The notes beneath the pieces are model-generated. The model searched no databases and was not told the origin of the DNA. It was given only the letters and a program-made list of their open reading frames with translations. This document shows positions 15,585-24,037 of a DNA stretch of 27,272 bases, piece by piece (the stretch's first letter is position 1; each line of letters starts with the position of its first letter). The position numbers and the translations under genes were made by a program. The DNA comes from DASYSL01 sp036003365 (lineage in GTDB: Bacteria; Eisenbacteria; RBG-16-71-46; DASYSL01): NCBI GenBank assembly GCA_036003365.1, contig DASYSL010000040.1, positions 1-27,272 on the forward strand. The letters run 5' to 3'.

Positions 15585-15732
15585 TGGACCTCCTACGTGG
15601 GTAAAGCTGCGACAGCTCTGGCGAAAGGAGGCTGCCAGTGGAACGAACGACACTGGGATGATCGGTTTCCGTACCGCGACCAGGACTCGGCGACTCGGGA
15701 TGTGCCGAGGCCCTTTGGAGAAGATGGGATCG

Positions 15733-15762
15733 ATTAAACCGCGGCTGTCACAGACAAATCAA
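15733..15762 (-). promoter_or_regulatory. candidate promoter of the BNR protein gene
   Basis: On the minus strand TTGATT (15762-15757) and TTTAAT (15738-15733) are 18 bases apart. A transcript from here would have a leader of about 140 bases before the ATG at 15584; the leader holds a small CCAGTG/CACTGG hairpin. No gene is seen between 15585 and 15837. Confidence 0.45.
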
Positions 15763-15837
15763 GAAAGAATGGACCTCGAGCGCGTCAATTGACCCCAAAG
15801 CGGGCATCGTTAGGTTGTGCTGAACGCGGAATGTTCT

Positions 15838-17025
15838 CTAGGGGGAAAGGCGCGACGGCGCGTCGATCTCGCCGGCGCGACGAAATCCGAGCCGGAACAC
15901 GCGTGGCTGATATTCGGACTCGCCCTCAGGACCCGTTTCGAGCGCCGAGCCGACCGACACCGCATTCAGCTCGCCGTCGACCAGCACTCCCGTCAAGTCG
16001 CCACCTGAAACCTGCTCGTTGTCGGGATGCGCCTCGGCTTCGGCTTCCAACGGCGTCTCCGTCCAACCGTTCGGAGTCGATCCGACCAGAAACGGACCAC
16101 CTGTCGCCCGCCCGCCGACCGCCCAGCCGTTGCCCTCGCCATCGAAGGCGATGAAATAGAAGTGGGCTTCGCCGCTCTTGCGCCGTGTGATCGGGACGTC
16201 TTCCCATATGCCGTGACGCAGCCGGCACAGCACACCTTGGGTTTCGCCGTTCTGGGGAATGTTGCCCGCGATGTAGGGAACGCCGCGCCCGTCGCACGCG
16301 ACGCCGGTCCACTCCACTTCCATGGGCGGGGTGTCCATGGCGATCCATCCCTGTCCGCGGTCGACCAGGATGGTGCCGCCGGGTTGTCCACTCTGCGCGC
16401 CCACCGCATACCAATTGCCGTCGACCGAGTGGGTGACGGCGCGCAGCGTCCAGATTCCCGAGCGAGCTGGCAACGCCATGAACTGCCACGATCCGTTGAT
16501 CCAGCGCAGCACCTTGCCGGCCGAAAAAGCCGAGTCGCCCACCGCGCGCACCTCGGGGGCGGACGGACTTCCGCCGGTGGCGACGCCGGTCAGTGTGAGC
16601 CCGGTAAGCGAGCCCAATCCGGCGAGCGACTCCTGCGACCACGCGCCGCCGTCCAGCCGGTAGATCAGCGGAGAGGGGTCGAACGGCTCAGCCTCCGAAG
16701 CCACGGTGCGGCCGACCGTCCATGCGCGACCCGACGGATCGACCGCGACTCCATAGAGGGCGGCGCTCCCTGAAGGCGGCGAGGGCATCGGCAATTCCGT
16801 CCACCCGCTCGGCCCGAACACGAGCGAAAGGGGGCGCGCGACGAGCGAGAACTCCTGAAGCTGATGACCGGTCGCGATCAGCTCGTTGGACGGCAGCAAC
16901 GTGACGCCGCTGAGCGCGGTCTTGATCGTCATGTGGTCCTGCTTCCAGACCAAACTGCCTGCCGGCTTCTCGGAGCAGCCGGTGAGCGCGAGCAAGACGA
17001 AGAGAGCGAGCGAGATCTTCTTCAT
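15838..17025 (-). CDS. beta-propeller lipoprotein
   Basis: This is 395 residues. The N-terminus is a lipoprotein signal: MKKISLALFVLLALTGCSEK, with lipobox LTGC and Cys17. Ser at +2 suggests outer-membrane sorting. The mature part has about six to seven short repeats ending in an 'A/I-x-G' strand (GVAVDPSGRAWTVGRT, AVTHSVDGNWYAVGAQ, GVACDGRGVPYIAGNI, FIAFDGEGNGWAVGGRA, GVLVDGELNAVSVGSA), as in Asp-box/Kelch-like propellers. The ATG at 17023-17025 overlaps the TGA of the TonB-receptor gene (ATGA). It is therefore the last gene of a tight three-gene operon and probably an extracytoplasmic partner of the receptor. No enzymatic motif is seen. Confidence 0.85.
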   Translation of the reverse strand: MKKISLALFVLLALTGCSEKPAGSLVWKQDHMTIKTALSGVTLLPSNELIATGHQLQEFSLVARPLSLVFGPSGWTELPMPSPPSGSAALYGVAVDPSGRAWTVGRTVASEAEPFDPSPLIYRLDGGAWSQESLAGLGSLTGLTLTGVATGGSPSAPEVRAVGDSAFSAGKVLRWINGSWQFMALPARSGIWTLRAVTHSVDGNWYAVGAQSGQPGGTILVDRGQGWIAMDTPPMEVEWTGVACDGRGVPYIAGNIPQNGETQGVLCRLRHGIWEDVPITRRKSGEAHFYFIAFDGEGNGWAVGGRATGGPFLVGSTPNGWTETPLEAEAEAHPDNEQVSGGDLTGVLVDGELNAVSVGSALETGPEGESEYQPRVFRLGFRRAGEIDAPSRLSP

Positions 17026-19262
17026 AGTCCGGTCGAGATCTGGAGGACGACGTTGCGGCCCGGATCGAGAGCGAAGCGTTTGTAGCGCGACATGAAGTCG
17101 CGATAAGCGTGGTCCGTCAAGTTGCGCACACGCAGCTCGAAGCGGAACGGCCGCCCGGAGATGGCGTGGGCCATGCCCGCGTCGAGATGGATCAGAGTAT
17201 ACGCACCCGTGGCCTCGTCGAAAGGCCCGAGCCGGTTCTGATTCGCCACATACTCGGCTTCGATTCCCACGCGTGCCTGCTCCGCCCACTTGAGCTTGGA
17301 TGTATGCAGCTCGGACTCCACTGCGGCCCGGAAAGGCGGGATCTGCGGCAAGGGCGAGTCCGTCTTCTGGTTCTGGCCGCTCACGTAATCGGCGCGCGCG
17401 CGCAGCACGAGCGAGCGTGTGGCCTCGAGCTCGCCCCACGCCTCGCCGCCGATGAGATTCGCGTCGGCCTGATCGTAGAGATAGACGTCGAGCGTGTCGG
17501 CGCCCACAACGCGGTGCGTGCCGTTGGGCACGAGGAAGATGAAATCCGTGATCATGTTTTGAAAGCCGGTGAGCTCGGCGCGCGCGCGCTCGGCGCGCCA
17601 GCGCAGGCTCGCGTCCAGCTCGATCGAGCGCTCGGGCTCGAGCTCGGGGTCGCCCAGCTCGTACCTCGATTCACCAATGTGCGGACCGTTGGCGTAGAGC
17701 TCGAACAGGCTCGGCGAGCGCCAACCCTTGCCGGCATTGCCCGCCAGGGAGAGCGCTCCCGACAGGCGATAGACCAGGCCGAACTGAAGCGAGCCCTGGG
17801 TGTCGTCGCGCGATTGATCGGGGAGTGCCAAGGCCAGGTTGTTGTCGGCCTCGAGATGCCGTTGATCGAAGCGCCCGCCGGCGAGATAGCTCCACGGCCC
17901 GTCGTCCACCTGTTCGAGCGCGAAGGCCGAGGCCGAGAGCGTCCTGGCGTCGGGCACGAGCGGGATCGGCCCGCGCGTGTCATTGGTTTGCGCGAGTCCC
18001 GAGACACCGATCGTGCCGTGCGCCGCACCTTCCTTGCCGTGATGGCCGAGCAGGTCCAGCTCGTAGCTGTCGAGCACGAGATGGAATTGCTCCGCCTCGC
18101 CGCCCGCCGCCGCCGAGTCTCCGGGCTCGTCGGCGACTTCGATCAGCGAGTGGTTCTGCCACTGTGCCTTCGATTCGAAGCGGATGCCGCCGAGCAGCAA
18201 GTTGCCGCCGAGCTGCACGCGGTTGTCCGAGGTCTTGCGCTCCGGTCCGCCCTCTTCTTCTTGCTGCTCGCCGGGCGGCGCGTCGGCTTCGAGCAGCTTG
18301 AACTCGCCGCCGTAGTGGGCGGCGCGCAGCGTGGCCGACGACGTCATGCCGCGCAGGCCGAGCGCCGTCTCGCCGTTGAACGCGCCGAAGCCCGTGTTGT
18401 GGATCGATCCCGCTGGCGTGCTGACGTCGTCGCCGTGGCGTCCCACGACGAAGAGCCGGCCGCCGAACCCGCCCGCGGCGTGCTCGAGGCGAAGCGCGCT
18501 ACCGAACTCCGAATTGTTCGAGGCGCCATAGATGCCCGCGGCGGCGCGCGTCATCGCCTTGCCGCTCGCCGAGCTCGGCAGGTCGGCGGGGACGGCGTTC
18601 ACCACGCCACCGAGCGCATCGGACCCGTAGAGCACGCTTGCCGGCCCGCGCACCACCTCGACGCGATCGGTGAGCCATGCGTCCACCGAAGGGCCGTCCT
18701 CGTCGCTCCACGAGTAATCCTCGAGGCGATAACCGTCCTCGAGCACGAGCACGCGTGGACCCGCGAGCCCGCGAATCACCGGCTTGCCCACCTGCTCGCC
18801 GGTCGAGAGATTGCGCATGCCCGGAAGCTCCTCGATGGCCTGCGCCAGGGACACCGTGTGCTCGCGCTGCAAACGCTCGCCCGACAGCGTCGCCGAGGGT
18901 TGCGGCGAGCGATCCGGATCGACGGGCGCCCGCGAGGCGGTGACCTGCACGGGCGCGATCTCGAAGGGCGTGGCCGCGAGCTTGACCTCCAGTGGAGAAG
19001 AAGCGGGCAGCTGGAAGGCGATTCGCGCCGGAGCGTAGCCGCTGCGCCGCACCACGAGCGTATAAGCGCCGGAGCCGGCCGCGGGCAGGGCGAAGCTTCC
19101 GTCGGCGTGCGTGATCGCGCGCAAGCCGAGCTCGGGGACGGTCACCACCACGTCGGCGAGCGGCGCTCCCGCCGCGTCGGTGACGTGTCCGGCCAGCGCG
19201 GCCGCGTGCGCGGGAATCGCGCACGCCAACAAGAGGACGAGCACCACGACGAGGCGCTTCAC
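17022..19262 (-). CDS. TonB-dependent outer-membrane receptor
   Basis: This is 746 residues from a GTG start (19260-19262), with GGAG close upstream, and overlaps the preceding stop by 4 bases (GTGA). A signal peptide (KRLVVVLVLLLACAIPAHA) leads into a carboxypeptidase-regulatory-like domain (~22-105; GHVTDAAGAPLADVVVTVP, ADGSFALP). The plug (~110-225) has LAQAIEELPGMRNLS, KPVIRGLAGPRVLVLEDGYRLED and DRVEVVRGPASVLYGSDALGGVVN. The barrel (~230-746) includes SLAGNAGKGWRSPSLFELYANG, ELEPERSIELDAS, and ends VRNLTDHAYRDFMSRYKRFALDPGRNVVLQISTGL. One extracellular loop is very acidic (GEQQEEEGGPER) and another holds HHGKEG, so a metal or siderophore-like cargo is possible, but the substrate is unknown. 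No TonB/ExbBD gene is in the window. Confidence 0.95.
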   Translation of the reverse strand: MKRLVVVLVLLLACAIPAHAAALAGHVTDAAGAPLADVVVTVPELGLRAITHADGSFALPAAGSGAYTLVVRRSGYAPARIAFQLPASSPLEVKLAATPFEIAPVQVTASRAPVDPDRSPQPSATLSGERLQREHTVSLAQAIEELPGMRNLSTGEQVGKPVIRGLAGPRVLVLEDGYRLEDYSWSDEDGPSVDAWLTDRVEVVRGPASVLYGSDALGGVVNAVPADLPSSASGKAMTRAAAGIYGASNNSEFGSALRLEHAAGGFGGRLFVVGRHGDDVSTPAGSIHNTGFGAFNGETALGLRGMTSSATLRAAHYGGEFKLLEADAPPGEQQEEEGGPERKTSDNRVQLGGNLLLGGIRFESKAQWQNHSLIEVADEPGDSAAAGGEAEQFHLVLDSYELDLLGHHGKEGAAHGTIGVSGLAQTNDTRGPIPLVPDARTLSASAFALEQVDDGPWSYLAGGRFDQRHLEADNNLALALPDQSRDDTQGSLQFGLVYRLSGALSLAGNAGKGWRSPSLFELYANGPHIGESRYELGDPELEPERSIELDASLRWRAERARAELTGFQNMITDFIFLVPNGTHRVVGADTLDVYLYDQADANLIGGEAWGELEATRSLVLRARADYVSGQNQKTDSPLPQIPPFRAAVESELHTSKLKWAEQARVGIEAEYVANQNRLGPFDEATGAYTLIHLDAGMAHAISGRPFRFELRVRNLTDHAYRDFMSRYKRFALDPGRNVVLQISTGL

Positions 19263-20020
19263 AGCTCCAGCTCCCGCTCGACCACGATGCGCGCGATGAA
19301 GTGGTAGGGGCGTGGATGGACGCCGAAGGAGCCGCCGAGACGGATCGAGGCCTCGCCCATGTTGAAGTGCAATTGCGGCGTGATGCGGGTGGCGCGCTCG
19401 AGCGGCTCGCGCGTGACCTCGGCGCCCAAGGCGACGGGCCGGCGGTCGGGCCAGCGCGCGCCCAGCGCCCAGGCAAAGCCCGTGCGATGCAGCGGCTCGA
19501 TCTCCCATGCGAGCCCGGCATTGCCGGTGGTGAGCAAGGTGCCCGAGAAGACACGCGTCATGATGAGTCGCGGAATGAGCACGCGCTCGTACAACAAGTG
19601 CTTGGCCGCCGAGCTTTCGACTTCCCACTCGAGCGCACCGGCGACCGCGACGGGGAACTGCTCCTGGCTCACTGCCACGTAGCGCGTCTCGAGATTCCAG
19701 CCCGCGAACTCGAGGCCGCGCCCGCGGCTCAGTCCCTTGACCACGGTTTCGGCCAACCAGCGTTGCGTGATGCCGTACTCGGTCGCGCCCGCGAACCAGC
19801 CCTGCAATTGGTCCTGGATGTCGACGCGGCCGTCGGCGCCCAGCTCGATGCCGGTCTCGCCTTGGCGCATGCCCTCGGCGATCGAGGTCTCGTCGATGAA
19901 GTCGCGTCCGGTGGCGCCGGCGGGAGAAGCGGCGAGCGTCGCCAGGCAGACCGTGAATCCGAGAACGAGACGCAGATCGCGGATCGCGCGCGGGGCGGGC
20001 ACGCGGGTCGGTGGGGTCAT
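19259..20020 (-). CDS. outer-membrane beta-barrel protein, first gene of TonB-receptor operon
   Basis: This is 253 residues from the ATG at 20018-20020. An extended signal peptide (RLVLGFTVCLATLAASPAGA) precedes TGRDFIDETSIAEGMRQGETGIELG. The body consists of alternating strands (GATEYGITQRWLAETVVKGLSRGRGLEFAGWNLETRYV, GNAGLAWEIEPLHRTGFAWALGARW, ITPQLHFNMGEASIRLGGSFG), a pattern of 10-12-stranded outer-membrane proteins of the transporter/MetA-like type. Its stop overlaps the GTG of the TonB receptor (GTGA), so the two are co-translated. The ribosome-binding site is weak. The operon context suggests passage or sensing of the same substrate as the receptor; the family itself is not recognised with certainty. 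Confidence 0.8.
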   Translation of the reverse strand: MTPPTRVPAPRAIRDLRLVLGFTVCLATLAASPAGATGRDFIDETSIAEGMRQGETGIELGADGRVDIQDQLQGWFAGATEYGITQRWLAETVVKGLSRGRGLEFAGWNLETRYVAVSQEQFPVAVAGALEWEVESSAAKHLLYERVLIPRLIMTRVFSGTLLTTGNAGLAWEIEPLHRTGFAWALGARWPDRRPVALGAEVTREPLERATRITPQLHFNMGEASIRLGGSFGVHPRPYHFIARIVVERELEL

Positions 20021-20229
20021 GGATCTCGATGCGGCAAGGAGATGAAGGAGGAGGCCGGCGTCAGCGCCGGCTCCCGGCGAACCAGCGGTCGGGCGCGCGC
20101 ACCGTATCGTGGGAATCCATGAAATCGCAAGGGAAAAGCCATTCCGTGCCGCCCGGCGCGCAAGCACGGGGCGAGCGTGGTAACCTCCGCGCAGTTTCCA
20201 CGGCCCACCCCTGACGGAGAAGGATAACC

Positions 20230-22413
20230 ATGAAAATTGAACGCCGCTTGCTGTCCTGCCTGGGGCTCATTGCCCTGGTGTCGGCCGCCCCTGTGCGCGC
20301 CGACGGTCCTCCCGCGGCGCGGAAGGATCCGGTCACCGATACCTACTTTGGCACCACGCTGACCGACGATTACCGCTGGCTCGAGGACGTGAAGTCGACG
20401 GAAGTCACCGATTGGCTCAAGAGCCAAGCCGATTACACGAAGAACCTCCTCGACAAGATTCCGGGACGGGACGCGCTGGTCGCCGACTACGTCAAGCTCG
20501 ACGCCGCCCGCCCGGCCAACATCTCGGGCGTGATCCGCAAGGGCGGCCGCTACTTCTACAAGAAGACGCTGCCCACCGAGAACGTCGGGCGCCTCTACTA
20601 CCGCGAGAGCCTCGACGGCAAGGAGACCCTGCTCTTCGATCCCACCGTGGGAGCCGGGGAGAAGAGCGTTTCGCTCTCCTTCTACATGCCGAGCGAGGAC
20701 GGCAAGAAGATCGCCCTCGGCATCGCCGAGCAGGGCTCCGAGTCGGCCACGATTCGCATCATGAGCGTGGACGACAAGAGCTTCGCCACCGAGACCATCT
20801 CGCCGTGCTGGCAGGGGATCGGCGGCTGGTCGCAGGACGGCGCGGGCTTCAGCTACAACCTCATGAACTCGGCCGACGTTCACGACAAGAATCGCGAGCT
20901 CAACACCAAGGCGTTCTTCCACGTCGTGGGCACGGATCCCAAAAACGACAGCGTCCTGCTCTCGGCCGAGAAGTATCCGTCGCTCGGCATCACGGCGCAG
21001 GATCTTCCCATCGTCAGCTTCACCGATGATTTCAAGTATCTGGTGGGCGTGTCGGCGAGCGTGCGCAACGAGCTGACGCTGTTCATCGCGCCGGCGAGCG
21101 AGCTCAAGAACGACAAGATCAACTGGAAGCCGTTCCTGAAACCGGAGGACGAGGTCACCAACGCCGTCGAGCACGACGGCATGGTGTATCTGCTCTCCCA
21201 CAAGAACGCGCCCAAGTACAAGATTTTGGTGACCAGCCTCAGCCATCCCGACGTGGCCAACGCCAAGGTCGTGATGCCGCAGGGCACCGAGACGATCGAC
21301 GGCCTCGAGCGCACCAAGGACTATCTTCTCGCCACCACGTCGGACGGCATCAACAACCACGTCTCCATCTATCCGTTCGCAGGCTCCAAGTGGGAGCCGG
21401 TGAAGCTGCCGCGCACCGGCACGGTGGGCATCAGCGGTTACGACGCCACGTCCAACGACGCGCAGATCGTGATCACGTCGTGGACCAAGCCGACCGAACG
21501 CTACCAGTTCCAGCCCAAGACCAAGGCGATCACGCTGAGCCCGCTCAACGTGGCGGCCACGTTCCCGGGCGCCGATGACCTGGTGGTCGACGAGGTGCAG
21601 GCCACGGCGAAGGATGGCACCAAGATTCCGCTCTCGATCATCTACAACAAGAAGGTGGCCAAGGACGGAAAGGCGAACTGCTATCTGTCGGGCTACGGCG
21701 CCTACGGCATCACCGAGCCGCCGCACTTCTCGATTCTGAACCTCGGGCTCCTGAACCGCGGCGTGGTGGTGGCCGTCGCGCACGTGCGCGGCGGCGGCGA
21801 GCTGGGCTTCGACTGGTATCACGCCGGCTACAAGGCGACCAAGCCGAACACCTGGAACGATTTCATCGCGTGCGCCGAGTACCTCGTGCAGAACAAGTAC
21901 ACGACGCCGGCCAAGCTCTTCGGCGAAGGTACGAGCGCGGGCGGCATCCTCATCGGCCGCGCCATCACCGAGCGCCCGGATCTCTTCGGCGCCGCCATCG
22001 CCAACGTGCCGTGCGCCAACGCGGTGCGCATGGAGAATACGCCCAACGGGCCGGTCAACACGCCGGAGTTCGGCAGCGTGGCGGATCAGGACGGATTCAA
22101 GGGCCTGCTCGAGATGGACGCCTTCCAGCACGTGAAGGCGGGCACCAAGTATCCGGCGGTGATCTGCGTGGGCGGCTTCAACGATCCGCGCGTCATCGTG
22201 TGGCAGCCGGCCAAGTTCGCGGCCGCGCTCCAGAACGCGACCACGTCCGGCAAGCCGGTGGTGCTGCAGGTGAACTACGACGACGGGCACTTCACCGAGG
22301 ACAAGAAGGTCACGTTCCGCAACTTCGCCAACATGTACGCGTTCTGCCTCTGGCAGACCGGCCACCCCGACTTCCAGCCGGGCCCGGGCTCGACGAGCGC
22401 GGTCGCGCCCTAA
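20230..22413 (+). CDS. secreted prolyl oligopeptidase, family S9A
   Basis: This is 727 residues, the usual size for the family. A signal peptide (RRLLSCLGLIALVSAAPVRA) is followed by the propeller-side start PVTDTYFGTTLTDDYRWLED, then a seven-bladed gate (~90-440) and the hydrolase domain (~450-720). The catalytic triad is visible: Ser569 in GEGTSAGG, Asp652 in GGFNDPRV and His687 in DDGHF. AHVRGGGELGFDWYHAG is the family oxyanion/substrate region. The enzyme cuts short peptides after proline, here probably in the periplasm. The start ATG at 20230 follows GGAGAAGGA. It is divergent from the TonB operon (about 209 bases apart) and ends before a clear hairpin. A mature start near residue 25 is expected. 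Confidence 0.96.
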   Translation: MKIERRLLSCLGLIALVSAAPVRADGPPAARKDPVTDTYFGTTLTDDYRWLEDVKSTEVTDWLKSQADYTKNLLDKIPGRDALVADYVKLDAARPANISGVIRKGGRYFYKKTLPTENVGRLYYRESLDGKETLLFDPTVGAGEKSVSLSFYMPSEDGKKIALGIAEQGSESATIRIMSVDDKSFATETISPCWQGIGGWSQDGAGFSYNLMNSADVHDKNRELNTKAFFHVVGTDPKNDSVLLSAEKYPSLGITAQDLPIVSFTDDFKYLVGVSASVRNELTLFIAPASELKNDKINWKPFLKPEDEVTNAVEHDGMVYLLSHKNAPKYKILVTSLSHPDVANAKVVMPQGTETIDGLERTKDYLLATTSDGINNHVSIYPFAGSKWEPVKLPRTGTVGISGYDATSNDAQIVITSWTKPTERYQFQPKTKAITLSPLNVAATFPGADDLVVDEVQATAKDGTKIPLSIIYNKKVAKDGKANCYLSGYGAYGITEPPHFSILNLGLLNRGVVVAVAHVRGGGELGFDWYHAGYKATKPNTWNDFIACAEYLVQNKYTTPAKLFGEGTSAGGILIGRAITERPDLFGAAIANVPCANAVRMENTPNGPVNTPEFGSVADQDGFKGLLEMDAFQHVKAGTKYPAVICVGGFNDPRVIVWQPAKFAAALQNATTSGKPVVLQVNYDDGHFTEDKKVTFRNFANMYAFCLWQTGHPDFQPGPGSTSAVAP

Positions 22414-22437
22414 GGCAGCCGAAAAACTCGCGATCAC

Positions 22438-22465
22438 GGGCCGCGCTCCTCGCCGGGCGCGGCCC
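22438..22465 (+). terminator. intrinsic terminator of the S9 peptidase gene
   Basis: GGGCCGCGC (22438-22446) and GCGCGGCCC (22457-22465) pair perfectly over 9 bases around a 10-base loop, 25 bases after the stop codon. The following TGGTCGTTTCTGG is moderately T-rich. Confidence 0.75.
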
Positions 22466-22538
22466 TGGTCGTTTCTGGTTGGACGACAACCTGCCCAGGA
22501 ACGGGCGGGTGGGTGCGAGGCCCAAGCAGCCCCATTCA

Positions 22539-22592
22539 CATGCCGTGAAGCGACCAAGCGGTCCAAGTGGGTCAGTGCCCAAAGAGCCCAAT
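22539..22592. repeat. diverged dispersed copy of the 48-bp repeat
   Basis: Two blocks recall the array at 7071-7214. CATGCCGTGAAGCGACCAAGCGGTC-type sequence (22539-22563) matches 7120-7144 on the same strand at about 20 of 25 positions. The block from 22565 (AAGTGGGTCAGTGCC) to 22592 (CCCAAT) matches the complement of 7138-7165 with one gap. Upstream, AGCAGCCCCATTCAC (22525-22539) also resembles unit 1. No gene occupies 22466-22652. Confidence 0.6.
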
Positions 22593-22613
22593 CACTCGCC
22601 CGCGGGCGAGTGA
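22592..22613. repeat. perfect 22-bp palindrome
   Basis: TCACTCGCCCG is followed directly by its reverse complement CGGGCGAGTGA, with no loop. It abuts the dispersed repeat and ends 39 bases before the DUF6498 gene. Such a loopless dyad could be a regulator's operator, a transposon end or a cruciform-forming relic. Confidence 0.8.
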
Positions 22614-22652
22614 GTAGTCCATCTCGCCATCCCGCCTGCCGATAACCAGAGC

Positions 22653-23321
22653 ATGGAGATCCATCCCAGGCGCTGGGACATCTCGACCGCGGTCCTCGTG
22701 GCGGCCAATGCCACGCCGCTCTTCGGCGTGCTGTTCTTGCAGTGGCAGGTGTTCCCGCTCCTGCTTCTTTACTGGCTCGAGAACGTCATCGTCGGGCTCT
22801 TCAACGTGCTGCGCATGCTGATCGCCGACCCCGACGACCCCGCGGCTTGGATCGGCAAGCTCTTCATGATTCCGTTCTTCTGCGTGCACTACGGGATGTT
22901 CACCTTCGTGCACGGCGTGTTCGTCTTCGCGCTCTTCGGCAAGAGCCAGTTCGGCGCGCCCTTCGACGTGCTGGCCAACATCCTGCCCGCCATCCAGCGC
23001 ACCGGCCTCGGCTTCGCCGCACTCTCGATCGCTTCGTCGCACGCGGTCTCCTTCGCCGTGAACTACGTGCACGGCGGCGAATACCGCCACGTCCCCCTGT
23101 CGCAGCTCATGTCGCAGCCCTACACCCGCGTCATCGTCCTCCACCTCACGATTCTCCTCGGCGGCTTCCTGATGATGGCGCTCGGCTCCCCCGTGTACGG
23201 ACTCATGCTGCTCGTCGGCATCAAGACCGGCGTGGACGTGGCCGCGCATCGTGCCGAGCGGCGCAAGCTCGCCGAGCCCGCTCTGCCCGGAAAAACGGTC
23301 CAGCCGGCCAGGGTCGCCTAG
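22653..23321 (+). CDS. DUF6498 family integral membrane protein
   Basis: This is 222 residues with six likely membrane helices: about 10-29 (ISTAVLVAANATPLFGVLFL), 34-55 (FPLLLLYWLENVIVGLFNVLRM), 70-94 (FMIPFFCVHYGMFTFVHGVFVFALF), ~125-142, ~151-170 (TRVIVLHLTILLGGFLMMAL) and ~174-193. The YWLENVIVG and FFCVHYGMFTFVHG motifs are those of DUF6498 membrane proteins. No function is known. The ATG at 22653 lacks a strong ribosome-binding site; the palindrome and repeat lie immediately upstream. C-terminal tail is soluble and basic. Confidence 0.88.
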   Translation: MEIHPRRWDISTAVLVAANATPLFGVLFLQWQVFPLLLLYWLENVIVGLFNVLRMLIADPDDPAAWIGKLFMIPFFCVHYGMFTFVHGVFVFALFGKSQFGAPFDVLANILPAIQRTGLGFAALSIASSHAVSFAVNYVHGGEYRHVPLSQLMSQPYTRVIVLHLTILLGGFLMMALGSPVYGLMLLVGIKTGVDVAAHRAERRKLAEPALPGKTVQPARVA

Positions 23322-23358
23322 CCGGCTGGATGCCGTTTCTCTCCTCTTCGAGACATTT

Positions 23359-23922
23359 CTATTCGGACTTTGCGGTCTCCGGAGATTTGGGCAGGTTCAT
23401 CGCGTCCCAGGCCGGAGGCGGCGGAAAGATGAGCCGCGGGCCGGCGAACTTGGTGCCCGGTGGCACGCGATCCGGCGCCTTGTGCTTCACGGCGGGGAGG
23501 CTCTTGAGATAGGCGGCGAGCGCCTTCGCGTCGGCGTCACTCATGTGCGAGTACGCGGGCCACGGCATGGGCGGGAGCAGCATGGTGCCGTCGGGCCGCA
23601 CGCCCGTGCGCACGGCGTTGATGATCTGCTCCTCGGTCCAGCTGCCGATGCCCGTCTCCTTGTCCGGCGTCAGATTGCGGGGATAGGTCACGCCCCATGG
23701 GCCTTCCCAGCCCAGCTCGCTGCCCGAGAGATAGCGGGTGGTGTCCGGCGCGCCGTAGAAGGTGCCCGGCGTGTGACAGTCGACGCAGCCCGACGAGTAG
23801 GTGATCGTCCTTCCCCGCGCCAGGTTCTCCGCCAGCGAAACTTCCGTGGTCGCGCTCTTCTCGGCCGGCGAGCACGACCATGCGACCGCCGCCACCAGCG
23901 CGGCGCTCAGAAAACGCTTCAT
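23359..23922 (-). CDS. monoheme c-type cytochrome, probable lipoprotein
   Basis: This is 187 residues. The N-terminus KRFLSAALVAAVAWSCSPAEK is a signal with a lipobox-like AWSC (Cys17), slightly atypical because of the Trp. The single heme site is CVDCH at 46-50, just after a short helix (LAENLARGRTITYSSG). A Met ligand candidate lies in the stretch MLLPPMPWPAYSHMSD. The last part (KFAGPRLIFPPPP) is Pro-rich. The domain is a class I cytochrome c that would carry electrons in the periplasm. The ATG at 23920-23922 follows GGAGGAG; an in-frame ATG 12 bases upstream is the less likely start. It is divergent from the amine oxidase; the partner enzyme is not obvious. Confidence 0.9.
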   Translation of the reverse strand: MKRFLSAALVAAVAWSCSPAEKSATTEVSLAENLARGRTITYSSGCVDCHTPGTFYGAPDTTRYLSGSELGWEGPWGVTYPRNLTPDKETGIGSWTEEQIINAVRTGVRPDGTMLLPPMPWPAYSHMSDADAKALAAYLKSLPAVKHKAPDRVPPGTKFAGPRLIFPPPPAWDAMNLPKSPETAKSE

Positions 23923-24037
23923 CGACTCCTCCATTCGCGCAATGAGCCCGCCCCTCTGAGCGGGTCGAGCGGCGAATGTAGCCGAGAACAACGCGACGCG
24001 CGAGCATGGGTCGCGTAGACGCCTGAACACCGTTACG

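Noticed and set aside
12639..15737. Long open frame on the plus strand (about 1030 codons) opposite the BNR protein
   Set aside because: Composition is Arg/His/Ala/Asp-rich with no motif, as expected for the complement of a GC-rich gene; the minus-strand protein has signal peptide, BNR, PPC and FlgD domains.
17109..19307. Long plus-strand open frame opposite the TonB receptor
   Set aside because: Arg/Glu/Ala-rich shadow; the minus strand shows clear plug and barrel motifs.
20017..22566. Long minus-strand open frame opposite the S9 peptidase
   Set aside because: No domain, Arg/Val/His-rich; the plus strand contains a complete catalytic triad.
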